A stretch of 64,000 bases of DNA, taken from positions 1 to 64,000 of the forward strand of contig NZ_BFFO01000006.1 of assembly GCF_003116835.1 (NCBI RefSeq). Direction: 5' to 3'. The stretch's first letter is position 1, and every line of letters begins with the position of its first letter. Below are positions 51,736-60,916 of this stretch, piece by piece. Below the pieces are notes generated by a model, which was given only the letters and a program-made list of their open reading frames with translations, made no database searches and was not told the DNA's origin. A program made the translations under genes and the position numbers. This stretch comes from Lactococcus termiticola (GTDB lineage: Bacteria; Bacillota; Bacilli; Lactobacillales; Streptococcaceae).

Positions 51736-52632
51736 TTAGGCCTTGTTAGCTGAACCGAAAACGTCGATACGTTCTTCAACTGATTCAGTGATGGCTGCGA
51801 AACCAGGAGCCAAGAATTTACGTGGGTCGAAGAGTTTCTTCTTCATGTATTCAGCTTCGTTAGCGTCAAATTCGTTGACGAATTTACGAGTTGCTGCTGC
51901 GAATGCAAGTTGGCATTCAGTGTTAACATTAACTTTAGCAACACCGTTCTTGATTGCTTCGCGGATTTGGTCATCAGGAATACCTGAACCACCGTGGAGA
52001 ACGATTGGCACTTTACGGCCAACTTGTTCAACCAAAGCGTTGTTCAATTTTTCAAGGTGATCGATGTGGAGACCTTTCCAGTTTTCTGGGTAAGGACCGT
52101 GGATGTTACCGATACCAGCTGCCAAGAAGTCAACGCCAAGTTTAGCCATTGCTACAGCGTCGTCGATAGGAGCAAGTTCGCCTTCACCGATGATACCGTC
52201 TTCTTCACCACCGATAGAACCAACTTCACATTCTACAGAGATGCCTTTAGCGTGAGCCAAAGCGATGATTTCTTCAGCTTGCTTCAAGTTTTCTTCGATT
52301 GGCAGGTGTGAGCCGTCGAACATTACTGAAGTGTAGCCAATTTCGATACATTCTTTAGCATCGTCAAAGTGACCGTGGTCAAGGTGGATTGCAACTGGTA
52401 CAGTGATACCCATTGATTCAACAAGTGTTTCAATGAGGACTTTACACATCTTGTAGCCACCCATGTATTTAGCAGCACCCATAGAAGTTTGGATCAAGAC
52501 TGGAGTCTTTTTAGCTTCTGCGGCACGCAAGATAGCTTGAGTCCACTCAAGGTTGTTGGTGTTGAAACCACCGATAGCATAGCCGTTATCGCGGGCTGCT
52601 TGTACGAATTTTTCTGCTGAAACGATTCCCAT
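51736..52632 (-). CDS. fba: Fructose-bisphosphate aldolase, class II
   Basis: A 298-residue zinc enzyme of glycolysis. IHLDHGH near residue 83, VECEVGSIGGEED near 135, GNIHGPYPE near 178, LHGGSGIPD near 212 and VNVNTECQLA near 233 form the active site. Codon choice is biased and A+T-richer than the surroundings, as expected for a very abundant protein. CGGAGGAA precedes the ATG. The paralog at 12506 sits in the inositol cluster. Confidence 0.96.
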   Translation of the reverse strand: MGIVSAEKFVQAARDNGYAIGGFNTNNLEWTQAILRAAEAKKTPVLIQTSMGAAKYMGGYKMCKVLIETLVESMGITVPVAIHLDHGHFDDAKECIEIGYTSVMFDGSHLPIEENLKQAEEIIALAHAKGISVECEVGSIGGEEDGIIGEGELAPIDDAVAMAKLGVDFLAAGIGNIHGPYPENWKGLHIDHLEKLNNALVEQVGRKVPIVLHGGSGIPDDQIREAIKNGVAKVNVNTECQLAFAAATRKFVNEFDANEAEYMKKKLFDPRKFLAPGFAAITESVEERIDVFGSANKA

Positions 52633-52684
52633 TTCAAATTCCTCCGAATGATTTGTGGCATTTCTGCCTTATTTTTACTTTTAT

Positions 52685-52693
52685 ATTATAGCA
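52685..52693 (-). promoter_or_regulatory. Extended -10 promoter of fba
   Basis: Minus strand TGCTATAAT with TATAAT at 52685-52690, about 50 bases before the ATG. No good -35. Confidence 0.7.
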
Positions 52694-52743
52694 TTTTGTG
52701 AAATCTTTTGCTAGTTAGAGTTAACTTTATCTCAGTTTGGTTT

Positions 52744-53244
52744 GGGAATGTTTCTAATAATGGGTGCTCGGGGAGCTAGCTTCGACTATTTCTAAGCCTT
52801 GCTTAGCCAACAACCTCACATCTTCGATATGAGATCAGGCTGTCCCGGAAGTCTAAGTGCTAAAGCACTAAGACCCTCGGGCAGTCTCGCTGAAGCGAGC
52901 CGTCATGCCACAAAGAAATAGTACTTGCGGATCTCCCCTGTGCGGAAGACTAAGTAGCAAAGCTACTTGTCTTCCCATTATTAGAAAATCCCCTGGAATT
53001 GGCCTTCGGCCGTTTGGCTTCGCCAAACCCGCAAAGCGGTCCGCCTACGGCGGGAGCGGAGCTCTAATCCAAGGGGATTTTCTAGTAGTGGGATTATGAG
53101 AAAGCTTTGCTTTCCCATAATCCGCGGAGCGGAAATCCGCAAGTAGCGTTGCTTTGCCATGCGACGGCTCCCGTAGGGAGACTAAGCAGAGCTTAGCAAC
53201 ACTCGAAGCTAGTTCCGCGAGCACCCACTACTAGAAACATCCCC
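52744..53244. repeat. Large nested palindrome with about ten hairpins
   Basis: Outer arms of 42 bases (52744-52785 with 53203-53244) pair at 37 positions. Inside are hairpins such as CTAAGC / GCTTAG, AAGTGC / GCACTT, CTCGCT / AGCGAG, AAGTAGC / GCTACTT, GGCC-TTC-GGCC, TTTGGC / GCCAAA, CCGCC / GGCGG and CTAAGC / GCTTAG again. A second long stem (52974-52993 with 53073-53092) pairs at all 20 positions counting two G-U. Each half also has its own perfect 14-bp inverted repeat: TTTCTAATAATGGG at 52751 and 52974, and TTTCTAGTAGTGGG at 53079 and 53224. It fills the 650-base gap between fba and mnmG; no convincing protein frame is present. Confidence 0.85.
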
Positions 53245-53282
53245 ACTCCCGAAGGGAAAGGACGGCTGGCAAGCCAAAAATC

Positions 53283-55148
53283 CTATTTTTGAAGATACAC
53301 CATTAAAATCGATATGTCCGCTGGATTCACACCAGAAATCCGACTGGCTTGTCCAAGCGTTTCTGGGTTAATCTTCTTGAATTTTTGTCTTGCTTCTGTC
53401 GCGATGCTATCAATCGCATCCCAATCGATATTCTTAGGAATCCGTTTTTCTTCTAGGCGGTGCATTTTTTCAACTTGTTCGAGGGCTTTTTTGATATAGC
53501 CTTCATAAATTGTTTCCGTCTCAATCAGCTCAATGACTGTTCTATCCAGCGCTTCTTCTGGTGCTCCGACAAAGTCAAGGACATCTTTATAAGTTACTTC
53601 TGGACGTTTCAAGAAATCCGCTCCTGAAACTGCGTCTTTAATTGGTCCAAATCCCATTTTACCGAGTTTTTCTTGTGTTTCTGGGAAGGGTTTGAGTTTT
53701 TCTTTGTTCAAACGTGCCATTTCTTTATCAAAACTGGCTTTTTTCGCTTCAAAGGCTGTCCAACGTTCTTCATCAACCAAGCCAACTTCGTGACCAATTG
53801 CTGTCAAACGCATATCCGCATTATCATGACGGAGAATCAAACGGTATTCTGCACGACTTGTCAAAAGGCGATAAGGTTCCAAAGTCCCTTTCGTTACCAA
53901 ATCATCAATCATCACACCGATATAAGCATCTGAGCGTTTCAAGATGAGTTCTGGCTTCCCTTGAACCTTGAGGCTGGCATTAATCCCTGCGACCAAACCT
54001 TGCCCTGCTGCTTCTTCATAACCTGATGTACCGTTGGTTTGACCTGCTGTGAAGAGTCCAGAAATTTTCTTTGTTTCCAATGTCGGCCGGAGCTGATGGG
54101 GCATGACCATGTCGTATTCGATGGCATAGCCAGGTCGCATCATCTCTGCATTTTCCAAACCTGGAATCGAGCGAAGGAGGTCAAATTGAACGTCTTCTGG
54201 CAGGCTAGTTGAAAGACCTTGGACGTAGACCTCATCAGTATTTCGCCCTTCAGGCTCTAAGAAGAGCTGGTGGCGGGGCTTGTCAGCAAAACGGACAACC
54301 TTGTCTTCAATAGAAGGACAGTAACGAGGGCCGACACCTTTAACAATCCCTGAAAACATCGGAGCCCGGTGCAGGTTCTTATTGATGATGTCATGGCTGG
54401 TCGTGCTGGTATAGGTCAGCCAGCAGGGCACCTGGTCTTTGAGGTAGTCTTCATCCTTGCTCAAGAAGCTAAAATGATTTGGAGCCTCGTCGCCCGGCTG
54501 GATTTCAGTTGCTTCATAGTTAATCGAAGAACCCAAAATCCGAGGCGGTGTCCCCGTCTTAAAACGGCCAATCTCAAAGCCGAGATTTCGCAGATTATCA
54601 GCTAGGCCGACAGAGGCCAGCGAATTATTTGGCCCTGAGGAATACTTGAGCTCGCCGATGATAATCTCGCCACGCAGGGCTGTCCCGGTCGTGATGACCA
54701 CGGCCTTGGCCCCGTATTCTGTCCCGGTCGCTGTGCGAACGCCGACGACCCGGTCATCCTCGACCAAGAGCTCTTCGACCATGCCCTGGCGGAGGGTCAG
54801 ATTTTCCTGGCTTTCTACGGTCTCCTTCATGGTCTTGGCGTAAAGCTCCTTGTCTGCCTGGGCACGCAGGGCACGGACAGCAGGGCCCTTTCCGGTATTG
54901 AGCATCTTCATCTGGATGTAGGTCTTGTCGATATTACGGCCCATCTCGCCACCCAGGGCGTCAATTTCACGGACGACAATCCCCTTGGCAGAGCCCCCGA
55001 TAGAAGGGTTACAAGGCATAAAGGCCAACATATCCAGATTGATGGTAATCAAAAGCGTGCTGGTCCCCATACGGGCTGAGGCCAGGGCCGCCTCGACACC
55101 AGCATGTCCTGCCCCGACGATAATGACATCATAATTTTCTTGTTTCAT
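53283..55148 (-). CDS. mnmG: tRNA uridine 5-carboxymethylaminomethyl modification enzyme MnmG
   Basis: A 621-residue FAD protein that with MnmE modifies U34 of tRNAs. The FAD-binding [17 protein letters not shown] is at residues 12-28, followed by [10 protein letters not shown] near 47, GTPPRI near 200 and [19 protein letters not shown] near 375. The helical C-terminal domain ends ISRVSG-like ([19 protein letters not shown]). GGAGC lies before the ATG. The C-terminal half of the gene is clearly poorer in G+C than the N-terminal half, see findings. mnmE is not in view. Confidence 0.96.
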   Translation of the reverse strand: MKQENYDVIIVGAGHAGVEAALASARMGTSTLLITINLDMLAFMPCNPSIGGSAKGIVVREIDALGGEMGRNIDKTYIQMKMLNTGKGPAVRALRAQADKELYAKTMKETVESQENLTLRQGMVEELLVEDDRVVGVRTATGTEYGAKAVVITTGTALRGEIIIGELKYSSGPNNSLASVGLADNLRNLGFEIGRFKTGTPPRILGSSINYEATEIQPGDEAPNHFSFLSKDEDYLKDQVPCWLTYTSTTSHDIINKNLHRAPMFSGIVKGVGPRYCPSIEDKVVRFADKPRHQLFLEPEGRNTDEVYVQGLSTSLPEDVQFDLLRSIPGLENAEMMRPGYAIEYDMVMPHQLRPTLETKKISGLFTAGQTNGTSGYEEAAGQGLVAGINASLKVQGKPELILKRSDAYIGVMIDDLVTKGTLEPYRLLTSRAEYRLILRHDNADMRLTAIGHEVGLVDEERWTAFEAKKASFDKEMARLNKEKLKPFPETQEKLGKMGFGPIKDAVSGADFLKRPEVTYKDVLDFVGAPEEALDRTVIELIETETIYEGYIKKALEQVEKMHRLEEKRIPKNIDWDAIDSIATEARQKFKKINPETLGQASRISGVNPADISILMVYLQK

Positions 55149-55275
55149 TTTTAGTGCTCCAAAAGAAAAATCAAGACAGCGAAAATAAGTGCAAGCCGCA
55201 CCTATCTTCTCGAGCCTTGACCTTCGAGTTTTTATTTATCTACATTTTAGCTTTTTTTTTAGGATTTGACAAGTC

Positions 55276-56595
55276 CTATCGGTCGTCCTCTGGCTGAGGA
55301 TAATCCAGTGTCAGATGGGGCTGTGACTTCAGGCTCAGATGGATGTTATAATGCCAATGTCGCTTGGTCCAATAAATCGCACATAAGGCCACAATGATCG
55401 AGGCAATCGAGCCGATCCCGATGGCCCAACGGGGACCATTGACACCCCAAGAACCCGCAATCCAACCGACTAAAATCGAACCAAAAGGGGTCACACCCTG
55501 AAAGACCAGCATGTAGAGGCTCATCACCCGCCCCCGCATGGCAGGCGTCACGCCAAGCTGGACGGTCGCATTGGCTGAAGTAATCAGGGTCAAGACGCAA
55601 AAGCCGACCGCAATCCCTGCAATGGCAAAGCTATAAAAGTTCGGCATCATGGCATAAATCCCACTCGTGACCCCAAAAGCCAGGGCAGAACCGACGACCA
55701 GGCGGGTCCTCGGCCGTTGACGGCGGGAGGCCATGAGTGAGCCCGCCACAGCACCGACGGCAAAGAAGGTACCGAGCAGGCCATATTGTGAGGGCTCTGG
55801 GATATTGAAGACGTGAATCGCCATCTGGGCCTGAGTCAGCTGGTTGTTTAGGCCCAGCATGCTGACGACAGAGACCACGCCCATGATAATGAGAATATCT
55901 GGACGATTTCGCACATAGCGGAGGCCTTCCTTGATTTGCCCCTTCTTCTTCTGGGCTGACGGCAACTCATAGAGCTCATTTTTCCGCATCAAAAGGAGGG
56001 AGCCTGCTGTCGCCGCAAATGAGATGGCATTGATGATAAAAGCCCAGCCAGGCCCAGACCAGGCAATCAGGAAGCCACCTACTGCAGGCCCAATCAGACG
56101 GGCCGAATTAAAGGAAGTCGAGTTCAGCCCGACCGCATTGGTCAAGTCCTTCTTTTCGACCATCTCGCCGACAAAAGTCTGGCGGACCGGATTGTCCAGA
56201 GCCTGCACCAGACCCATGAGGAGGGCAAAGGCAAAGACCCAGTATATCGTAACCTGATGGTTCAGAGTCAAGAGCCCCAATCCCAAGGCCAGCAAGCCCA
56301 TCATTGTCTGCGTGAAAAGCATGAGATGGCGGCGGTTCAGACGGTCCGCCAACAGGCCGGTAAAGGGTGACAAAAACAAGAAGGGCAGGAACTGCAAAGC
56401 CGTCACAATCCCACCATAAAGGCCGGATAGACCTGGATTTCCCTTGGTCAAGATATACATGACCAGCCAGTCCTGACCAATCCGCTGGACCCAGGTCCCG
56501 ATATTGGAAAGCAGGGCACCGCTAAACCAGAGCCGATAATTATAGTAGCTCAGCGAGCTGAAGGTCGTATTTTTTCTTTTCTTTTTTTCTGACAT
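55276..56595 (-). CDS. MFS transporter (EntS-like, MFS_3 type)
   Basis: A 439-residue protein with 12 predicted membrane helices. FSSLSYYNYRLWFSGALLSNIGTWVQRIGQDW at the start (landmark), GLLADRLNRRHLM (motif A between helices 2 and 3) near residue 80, and ALDNPVRQTFVGEMVEKKDLTNAVGLNS near 140 match the enterobactin-exporter-like branch. Substrate unknown. It lies upstream of mnmG on the same strand with a 127-base gap, probably its own unit. Confidence 0.85.
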   Translation of the reverse strand: MSEKKKRKNTTFSSLSYYNYRLWFSGALLSNIGTWVQRIGQDWLVMYILTKGNPGLSGLYGGIVTALQFLPFLFLSPFTGLLADRLNRRHLMLFTQTMMGLLALGLGLLTLNHQVTIYWVFAFALLMGLVQALDNPVRQTFVGEMVEKKDLTNAVGLNSTSFNSARLIGPAVGGFLIAWSGPGWAFIINAISFAATAGSLLLMRKNELYELPSAQKKKGQIKEGLRYVRNRPDILIIMGVVSVVSMLGLNNQLTQAQMAIHVFNIPEPSQYGLLGTFFAVGAVAGSLMASRRQRPRTRLVVGSALAFGVTSGIYAMMPNFYSFAIAGIAVGFCVLTLITSANATVQLGVTPAMRGRVMSLYMLVFQGVTPFGSILVGWIAGSWGVNGPRWAIGIGSIASIIVALCAIYWTKRHWHYNIHLSLKSQPHLTLDYPQPEDDR

Positions 56596-56731
56596 TTTCT
56601 TTTCTATTTTTTGTATTTATAAACTACTAATGATAGTTTACGCTTTTTTATTCGATTTGTAAATAGAGAAGTGAGCTGAGCACAACGGAAAAGTATAAAT
56701 TGCTAGGAGTGGAGATGGCTCCCACCAAAAG

Positions 56732-56752
56732 AAAAAGACCTTCTCCAGGTCT
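56732..56752 (-). terminator. Terminator of the DUF1033 gene
   Basis: Minus strand AGACCT / AGGTCT with a 5-base loop and T5, starting inside the stop codon. Confidence 0.8.
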
Positions 56753-57152
56753 ATAATTTCTCATCCAAACTATCCTTAGTCTCCCGAGCCTTCAAGGCAT
56801 TTGGACAGACCTTTATCTGAGGGTCTGCCGAGTGCTTCTCATAGGCCCAGCGTTTCTTTTCTTCTGGCAAGAGGTGCCAGTCCTCCAAGAGGGCAATACT
56901 GTGATAGCGCTGCTGGTAGCCGGCACATTCCTCGCACCAAATCTCGTCCTCAACATCCCAAAAAGCTGAGAGCAGGTCGTCCTTGCTCTTAAATTCTGTG
57001 AAGGATTCGGCAAATTTATACCATTGATTCCGGTAATATTTGAGGGCCGTATAAAAATTTTCAAATTCTTTGGTGCTGACGATGTCTTTTTTCCAATCGT
57101 CAAAGAACCACCAGGGCTCGTCCACACCGTACATTTCGACTACGCGATACAT
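56751..57152 (-). CDS. DUF1033-family protein
   Basis: A 133-residue acidic, Trp-rich soluble protein: YRVVEMYGVDEPWWFFDDWKKDI at the start, then EDEIWCEECAGYQQRYHSIALLEDW with a C-x-x-C pair near residue 75. Matches the DUF1033 family of streptococci and relatives. Function unknown. Transcribed alone. Confidence 0.85.
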   Translation of the reverse strand: MYRVVEMYGVDEPWWFFDDWKKDIVSTKEFENFYTALKYYRNQWYKFAESFTEFKSKDDLLSAFWDVEDEIWCEECAGYQQRYHSIALLEDWHLLPEEKKRWAYEKHSADPQIKVCPNALKARETKDSLDEKL

Positions 57153-57227
57153 TTTTCTACTCGTTTACTTTCATTTTACTGATTATTTTATTTTAGCCTA
57201 ATTACTCAGAAATAGAAAGTTTTTTGC

Positions 57228-57623
57228 TTATGAATTTTTCTCGTCAACCTTGAGCAGACAATATTCCATGACTTCCTGAAGGCGGTCAGCCTCCATCGTC
57301 AGGTGCAAGAAGCCAATGACCGCCTCAAAACCGGTGGAAATCCGGTAGGTAATCACATCTGTATTCTTGGCTGAGGTCTTGGAGTGGGCATTACGCCCCC
57401 GCTTAAAGATGTCCTGCTCTACTTCGGTCAAAAAGTTGTCGGCTTCCATCTCTGAAATCAGGGAGGCCTGGGCCTTGGCAGAGACGTATCGGACAGCGTT
57501 TTTCTGCAGGTCATTAGGCCGAGTCAGGCCTTTTTCAAGAAGATGGTCCCGGACAGCGACCTCGTAGACCGCATCGCCAATATAGGCCAGTGCTATGCCA
57601 TTTAAGAGTTCCGGCCTATTCAT
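57228..57623 (-). CDS. mrnC: Mini-ribonuclease III
   Basis: A 131-residue RNase III catalytic domain without a dsRNA-binding domain; it matures 23S r[24 protein letters not shown] near residue 10 carries the metal-binding Asp, and [15 protein letters not shown] near 73 is characteristic. It overlaps cysS by eight bases and is translationally coupled. Confidence 0.94.
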   Translation of the reverse strand: MNRPELLNGIALAYIGDAVYEVAVRDHLLEKGLTRPNDLQKNAVRYVSAKAQASLISEMEADNFLTEVEQDIFKRGRNAHSKTSAKNTDVITYRISTGFEAVIGFLHLTMEADRLQEVMEYCLLKVDEKNS

Positions 57624-58968
57624 GATGCCACCTCACGCCCTCAGGCCGGTCTTCTAGGATAATGCCCCGGGCCTTGAGTTCATCTCTGATTTCATCTGCA
57701 CGGGCAAAATCCCGGTCTTTTCTAGCTTGTTGTCTGGCTTCAATCAGGGACTCGATTTCTTCATCGAGACTGCCTGCTTCCTGCTCATGACTAAGACCTA
57801 GGATTTCAAGGACTTCATCGAAGAAGGCCTTGGCATCGGCTCCACCATTGCCTTTGTTGACCCAGCTGATAAAGTCATAGAAAACGGTCATGGCGTTTGC
57901 GATATTAAAGTCCTCGTCCATGGCCTGCTTAAAGCCCGTCACAAAGGCCTCTAGGCCTTCTGAAGAGGCTGTTAGGTCAAGGTTCCGGTAGGCATTGTCA
58001 ATTTTAGAAAGATTATTTTCTGCCCTAGACAGAGCCTCGTCATTAAAGTCAATTGGCCGTCTGTAGTGACTTGTCGCCAGGAAAAGTCGGAGGACACGGG
58101 GATTGAGGCCGGCTTCCAGCATCTCATGGACGGTCTTAAAATTACCCAGCGACTTGGACATCTTTTCACCGTCGACATTGACAAAGCCGTTATGCATCCA
58201 GTAGTTGACAAATTTCACGCCGTTGTGAGCTTCAGACTGGGCGATTTCATTGGTATGGTGGGGGAACTCCAGGTCTTGACCCCCACCGTGAATGTCAAGC
58301 GTCTCGCCAAGTAGGCTGTTGCTCATCACAGAGCACTCGATATGCCAGCCAGGACGTCCTGCCCCCCAAGGGCTGTCGTACTTGTCTTCTTCCCGGTCGG
58401 CTGCGACTGATTTCCAGAGGGCAAAGTCAGCCGGGCTCTCCTTCTTCATTGCTTCTTCATCCAGACGACCTGAGGCCCCGTCAAGCAACTCGTCCAGCTT
58501 CTTGCCGGCAAGCCTCGCATAGTCTTCTGACCTGCTGACCCGGAAGTAGACGTCGCCGTCAGCCTCATAGGCAAAGCCTTTTTCAATCAAATCAGCAATA
58601 AAGCGGATGATATCGTCGATAAAGGCCGTCGCCCGCGGATTTTCGTCGGCAGGCTTCACGCCCAGAGCCTTCGTGTCCTTATAAAAGGCCGCAATATACT
58701 TGTCAGAAAGGGCTCCAGCAGAGATACCTTCAGCCTTGGAAGCCTTGATAATTTTGTCGTCGACATCGGTAAAATTGGAGACAAAGTGGACAGCGTAGCC
58801 AGCATACTCCAGATATTTGCGAATCACGTCAAAAGCGACCACGCTCCGGGCATTGCCGATGTGGATATAATTGTAGACCGTCGGCCCGCAGACATACATG
58901 CGGACCTTCTTTGCTTCAATTGTCTGGAAGTCTTCGAGTTTTCTTGTTAAAGTGTTGTATATTTTCAT
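57616..58968 (-). CDS. cysS: Cysteinyl-tRNA synthetase
   Basis: A 450-residue class I synthetase from ATG 58968 (a GTG three codons upstream is possible). [15 protein letters not shown] near residue 27 contains the zinc Cys and HIGH-type motif, [12 protein letters not shown] near 205 the other zinc ligands, and [11 protein letters not shown] near 267 the KMSKS loop. It lies in a cysE-TMEM175-cysS-mrnC unit, so cysteine supply and use are linked. Confidence 0.96.
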   Translation of the reverse strand: MKIYNTLTRKLEDFQTIEAKKVRMYVCGPTVYNYIHIGNARSVVAFDVIRKYLEYAGYAVHFVSNFTDVDDKIIKASKAEGISAGALSDKYIAAFYKDTKALGVKPADENPRATAFIDDIIRFIADLIEKGFAYEADGDVYFRVSRSEDYARLAGKKLDELLDGASGRLDEEAMKKESPADFALWKSVAADREEDKYDSPWGAGRPGWHIECSVMSNSLLGETLDIHGGGQDLEFPHHTNEIAQSEAHNGVKFVNYWMHNGFVNVDGEKMSKSLGNFKTVHEMLEAGLNPRVLRLFLATSHYRRPIDFNDEALSRAENNLSKIDNAYRNLDLTASSEGLEAFVTGFKQAMDEDFNIANAMTVFYDFISWVNKGNGGADAKAFFDEVLEILGLSHEQEAGSLDEEIESLIEARQQARKDRDFARADEIRDELKARGIILEDRPEGVRWHHE

Positions 58969-58973
58969 AAGTC

Positions 58974-59573
58974 TCACATTTCTTCATCAAACACAACAGA
59001 GCCAATCAGGGCACGGAGTGGCAGGTAGAGCAGGACATAACCCGACCAATTCCCCAAAAAGATGGTCACGACCACCGCTAGGACTGTCATAAGAATATAA
59101 TCCCAAGAAAGCCCAGAGCCCGCCTTCTTGACCTCTAGGCCATTGAAGGCCATGATTCTCGCCCTCAAGGCCCTTGAATAGCGGGTCGTAAGGACAATAT
59201 AGGCAATGTAAATAATAGTAAATAAGGTCGGATGGACATTATTATTTGCCTGGGTCATAAAAGGAAATAAGGCAATCAGCATCAGGAAAATCGCATAGGC
59301 AAAGACCTGCCAGCCACTGATTTTCTCGATTTTCTTAAAAAAATTCACAAATCTAAAATAAAAACCGACAATGACCAGAAAGCTGACAAAGAAGATGACC
59401 AGTGAATTTAATGTTTCAGAAAACTCATAATGGCCAGTGCTCAAGAGCTTTGGCAGGGGGATTTCCAGGACCATCAGCGTGGCAATGATACTCATCACAG
59501 CATCTGAAAAGCTCCTGAGAACCCCAATCATATGGCTGTCATAGACAGCGACCTTTGTATTTAATTTCTTCAT
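58974..59573 (-). CDS. TMEM175-like (DUF1211) membrane protein
   Basis: A 199-residue protein with about six hydrophobic segments. LRSFSDAVMSIIATLMVLEIPLP near residue 19 is the signature RxxxFSD helix of the TMEM175 family, bacterial members of which are potassium channels. Its stop lies six bases before cysS and its start overlaps the cysE end, so it is embedded in the cysteine operon. Why a channel gene sits there is unclear. Confidence 0.85.
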   Translation of the reverse strand: MKKLNTKVAVYDSHMIGVLRSFSDAVMSIIATLMVLEIPLPKLLSTGHYEFSETLNSLVIFFVSFLVIVGFYFRFVNFFKKIEKISGWQVFAYAIFLMLIALFPFMTQANNNVHPTLFTIIYIAYIVLTTRYSRALRARIMAFNGLEVKKAGSGLSWDYILMTVLAVVVTIFLGNWSGYVLLYLPLRALIGSVVFDEEM

Positions 59574-60172
59574 TTGGAATGGCTGGAGTGGTAACTCGCC
59601 TCTCTTCGTTCTTCTAAGTTTAAGATGGTCTGCTCGTCTTTTTGCCCGTGCACCCGGACGACCTTAGCCGGAACGCCGACAACTGTCACGTCTTCAGGGA
59701 CATCAGCGACGACAACCGCTCCGGCACCGACCTTGCTGTTGGCACCGATTTCTATTGGCCCAAGCAACTGGGCATGGGCTGAAATCAGGGCTCCTCTGTG
59801 AACCTGAGGATGGCGTTTGCCTTTGTCTTTACCCGTCCCGCCCAGGGTCACGCCGTGGTAGAGCTTGACATCTGTTTCAACCAGGGCCGTCTCACCGATG
59901 ACCAGGCCTGAGCCATGGTCGATAAAGACGCCATTGGCAATCTTGGCTCCAGGATGAATTTCTATTTGGGTCCAAAACCGCCAAAACTGGGAGTGCATCC
60001 GGGCCAGAAGCTTAAAGCCGTGATTCCAGAGCCAATGGCTGAGCTTGTGAGCTGCCAGGGCCTTGACACCCGGATAGGTCAAGACTACCTCAAAGGCCGT
60101 CCTTGCGGCAGGGTCATTCTCCTGGGTCACCCGGATGGCCTCCCGCCAAAAGCCCTTCTTTTTTTCCTTCAT
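59570..60172 (-). CDS. cysE: Serine O-acetyltransferase
   Basis: A 200-residue left-handed beta-helix acetyltransferase, first step of cysteine synthesis. HQLSHWLW-type N-terminus (AAHKLSHWLWNHG near 35), then IHPGAKIANGVFIDHGSGLVIGE near 72 with catalytic Asp and His, GVTLGGTGKDKGKRHP near 108 and GAGAVVVADVPEDVTVVGVPAKVV (hexapeptide repeats). The short C-terminus lacks the usual feedback tail ending in Ile, though such tails vary. Confidence 0.94.
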   Translation of the reverse strand: MKEKKKGFWREAIRVTQENDPAARTAFEVVLTYPGVKALAAHKLSHWLWNHGFKLLARMHSQFWRFWTQIEIHPGAKIANGVFIDHGSGLVIGETALVETDVKLYHGVTLGGTGKDKGKRHPQVHRGALISAHAQLLGPIEIGANSKVGAGAVVVADVPEDVTVVGVPAKVVRVHGQKDEQTILNLEERREASYHSSHSK

Positions 60173-60259
60173 TCTTCTACCGTTCCTAAAATTACTTCTT
60201 CAATTATAGCAGAAATAGGGGCCGTCTGCCATCCTCCTTGTTTCAAGCTTATCAAGGAT

Positions 60260-60850
60260 TTAGCCCTCGCCAAAGATAAAGGCATAGGTCAGGCCCAGGA
60301 TTTCGTGGCCATAATAGCCCGTCCAGAGCAGGGGATTCTTGGTCTGGCTGACGACAGCCTCGCCTTCTAGCTTATCCAGGCCCTGTTTTTTGGCCAAATA
60401 AAGGGAGCGGTAGAGATGAAAATCATTGGTCACAAGGACGGTCTTGCCCTTTAGATAGGGCTTTGAAAACTTGAGATTTTCACTGGTGTCGCTGGCCTTA
60501 TCCTCCTCGATGATTTGAGAAGCTGGAATCCCTTTGGCCTTGAGGTACTTGGCCATGGCGGAAGCCTCTGTGACGGGTTCGTCAAAGCCTTTTCCCCCTG
60601 AGACGATGACCCGACTGCCTGGGCGGGCCTTGGCGAGTTTGACTGCCGCATCCAGCCTGGCCTTGGTCGCCGCTGCAGGATAGCTATCTGCTAAATTATT
60701 GCCCTCAATTTTAGAGCCTAAGACCAGGATACTGCCATAGTCTGAACTAGACTTACTGTGGGTCTTTGAGGAGATGAGGAGGAGGCAGATGCCAGACCAG
60801 ATGATGAGTGCCCCCAGAAGAAGCATCAGTGTTATTTTTATTTTTTTCAT
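60260..60850 (-). CDS. YdcF-family (DUF218) protein
   Basis: A 196-residue protein with one N-terminal anchor helix (ITLMLLLGALIIWSGICLLLI, split landmark) and an extracellular DUF218 domain: SILVLGSKI near residue 40, RVIVSGGKG near 80, EEDKASDTSENL near 117 and VLVTNDFHLYRSLYLAKKQGL near 135. The family is linked to envelope biogenesis; substrate unknown. Confidence 0.88.
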   Translation of the reverse strand: MKKIKITLMLLLGALIIWSGICLLLISSKTHSKSSSDYGSILVLGSKIEGNNLADSYPAAATKARLDAAVKLAKARPGSRVIVSGGKGFDEPVTEASAMAKYLKAKGIPASQIIEEDKASDTSENLKFSKPYLKGKTVLVTNDFHLYRSLYLAKKQGLDKLEGEAVVSQTKNPLLWTGYYGHEILGLTYAFIFGEG

Positions 60851-60864
60851 GCTGTCCTCATAAT

Positions 60865-60888
60865 AAAAAAGTCCGTCAATGACCGACT
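60865..60888 (-). terminator. Terminator of the SseB-like gene
   Basis: Minus strand AGTCGGTC / GACGGACT (one mismatch) with a 3-base loop and T6. Confidence 0.8.
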
Positions 60889-60916
60889 TTGTTTAAGTGC
60901 CATATATTGAGACTTC

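Noticed and set aside
52905-53099. Small frame inside the large palindrome
   Set aside because: It reads through several perfect hairpins, has no ribosome site and has a composition set by the palindromes.
52744-53244. Large palindrome as an integron attachment site or CRISPR array
   Set aside because: There is no integrase or cas gene, no regularly spaced direct repeat, and the hairpins differ from each other.
55190-55245. Hairpin CTCGA / TCGAG with T run before mnmG as a terminator or riboswitch
   Set aside because: The stem is only five pairs, no plus-strand gene precedes it, and no riboswitch pattern is seen on the minus strand.
58974-60260. T-box leader before cysE or cysS
   Set aside because: There is no space before cysS and no specifier or T-box sequence (TGGNACCGCG) before cysE.
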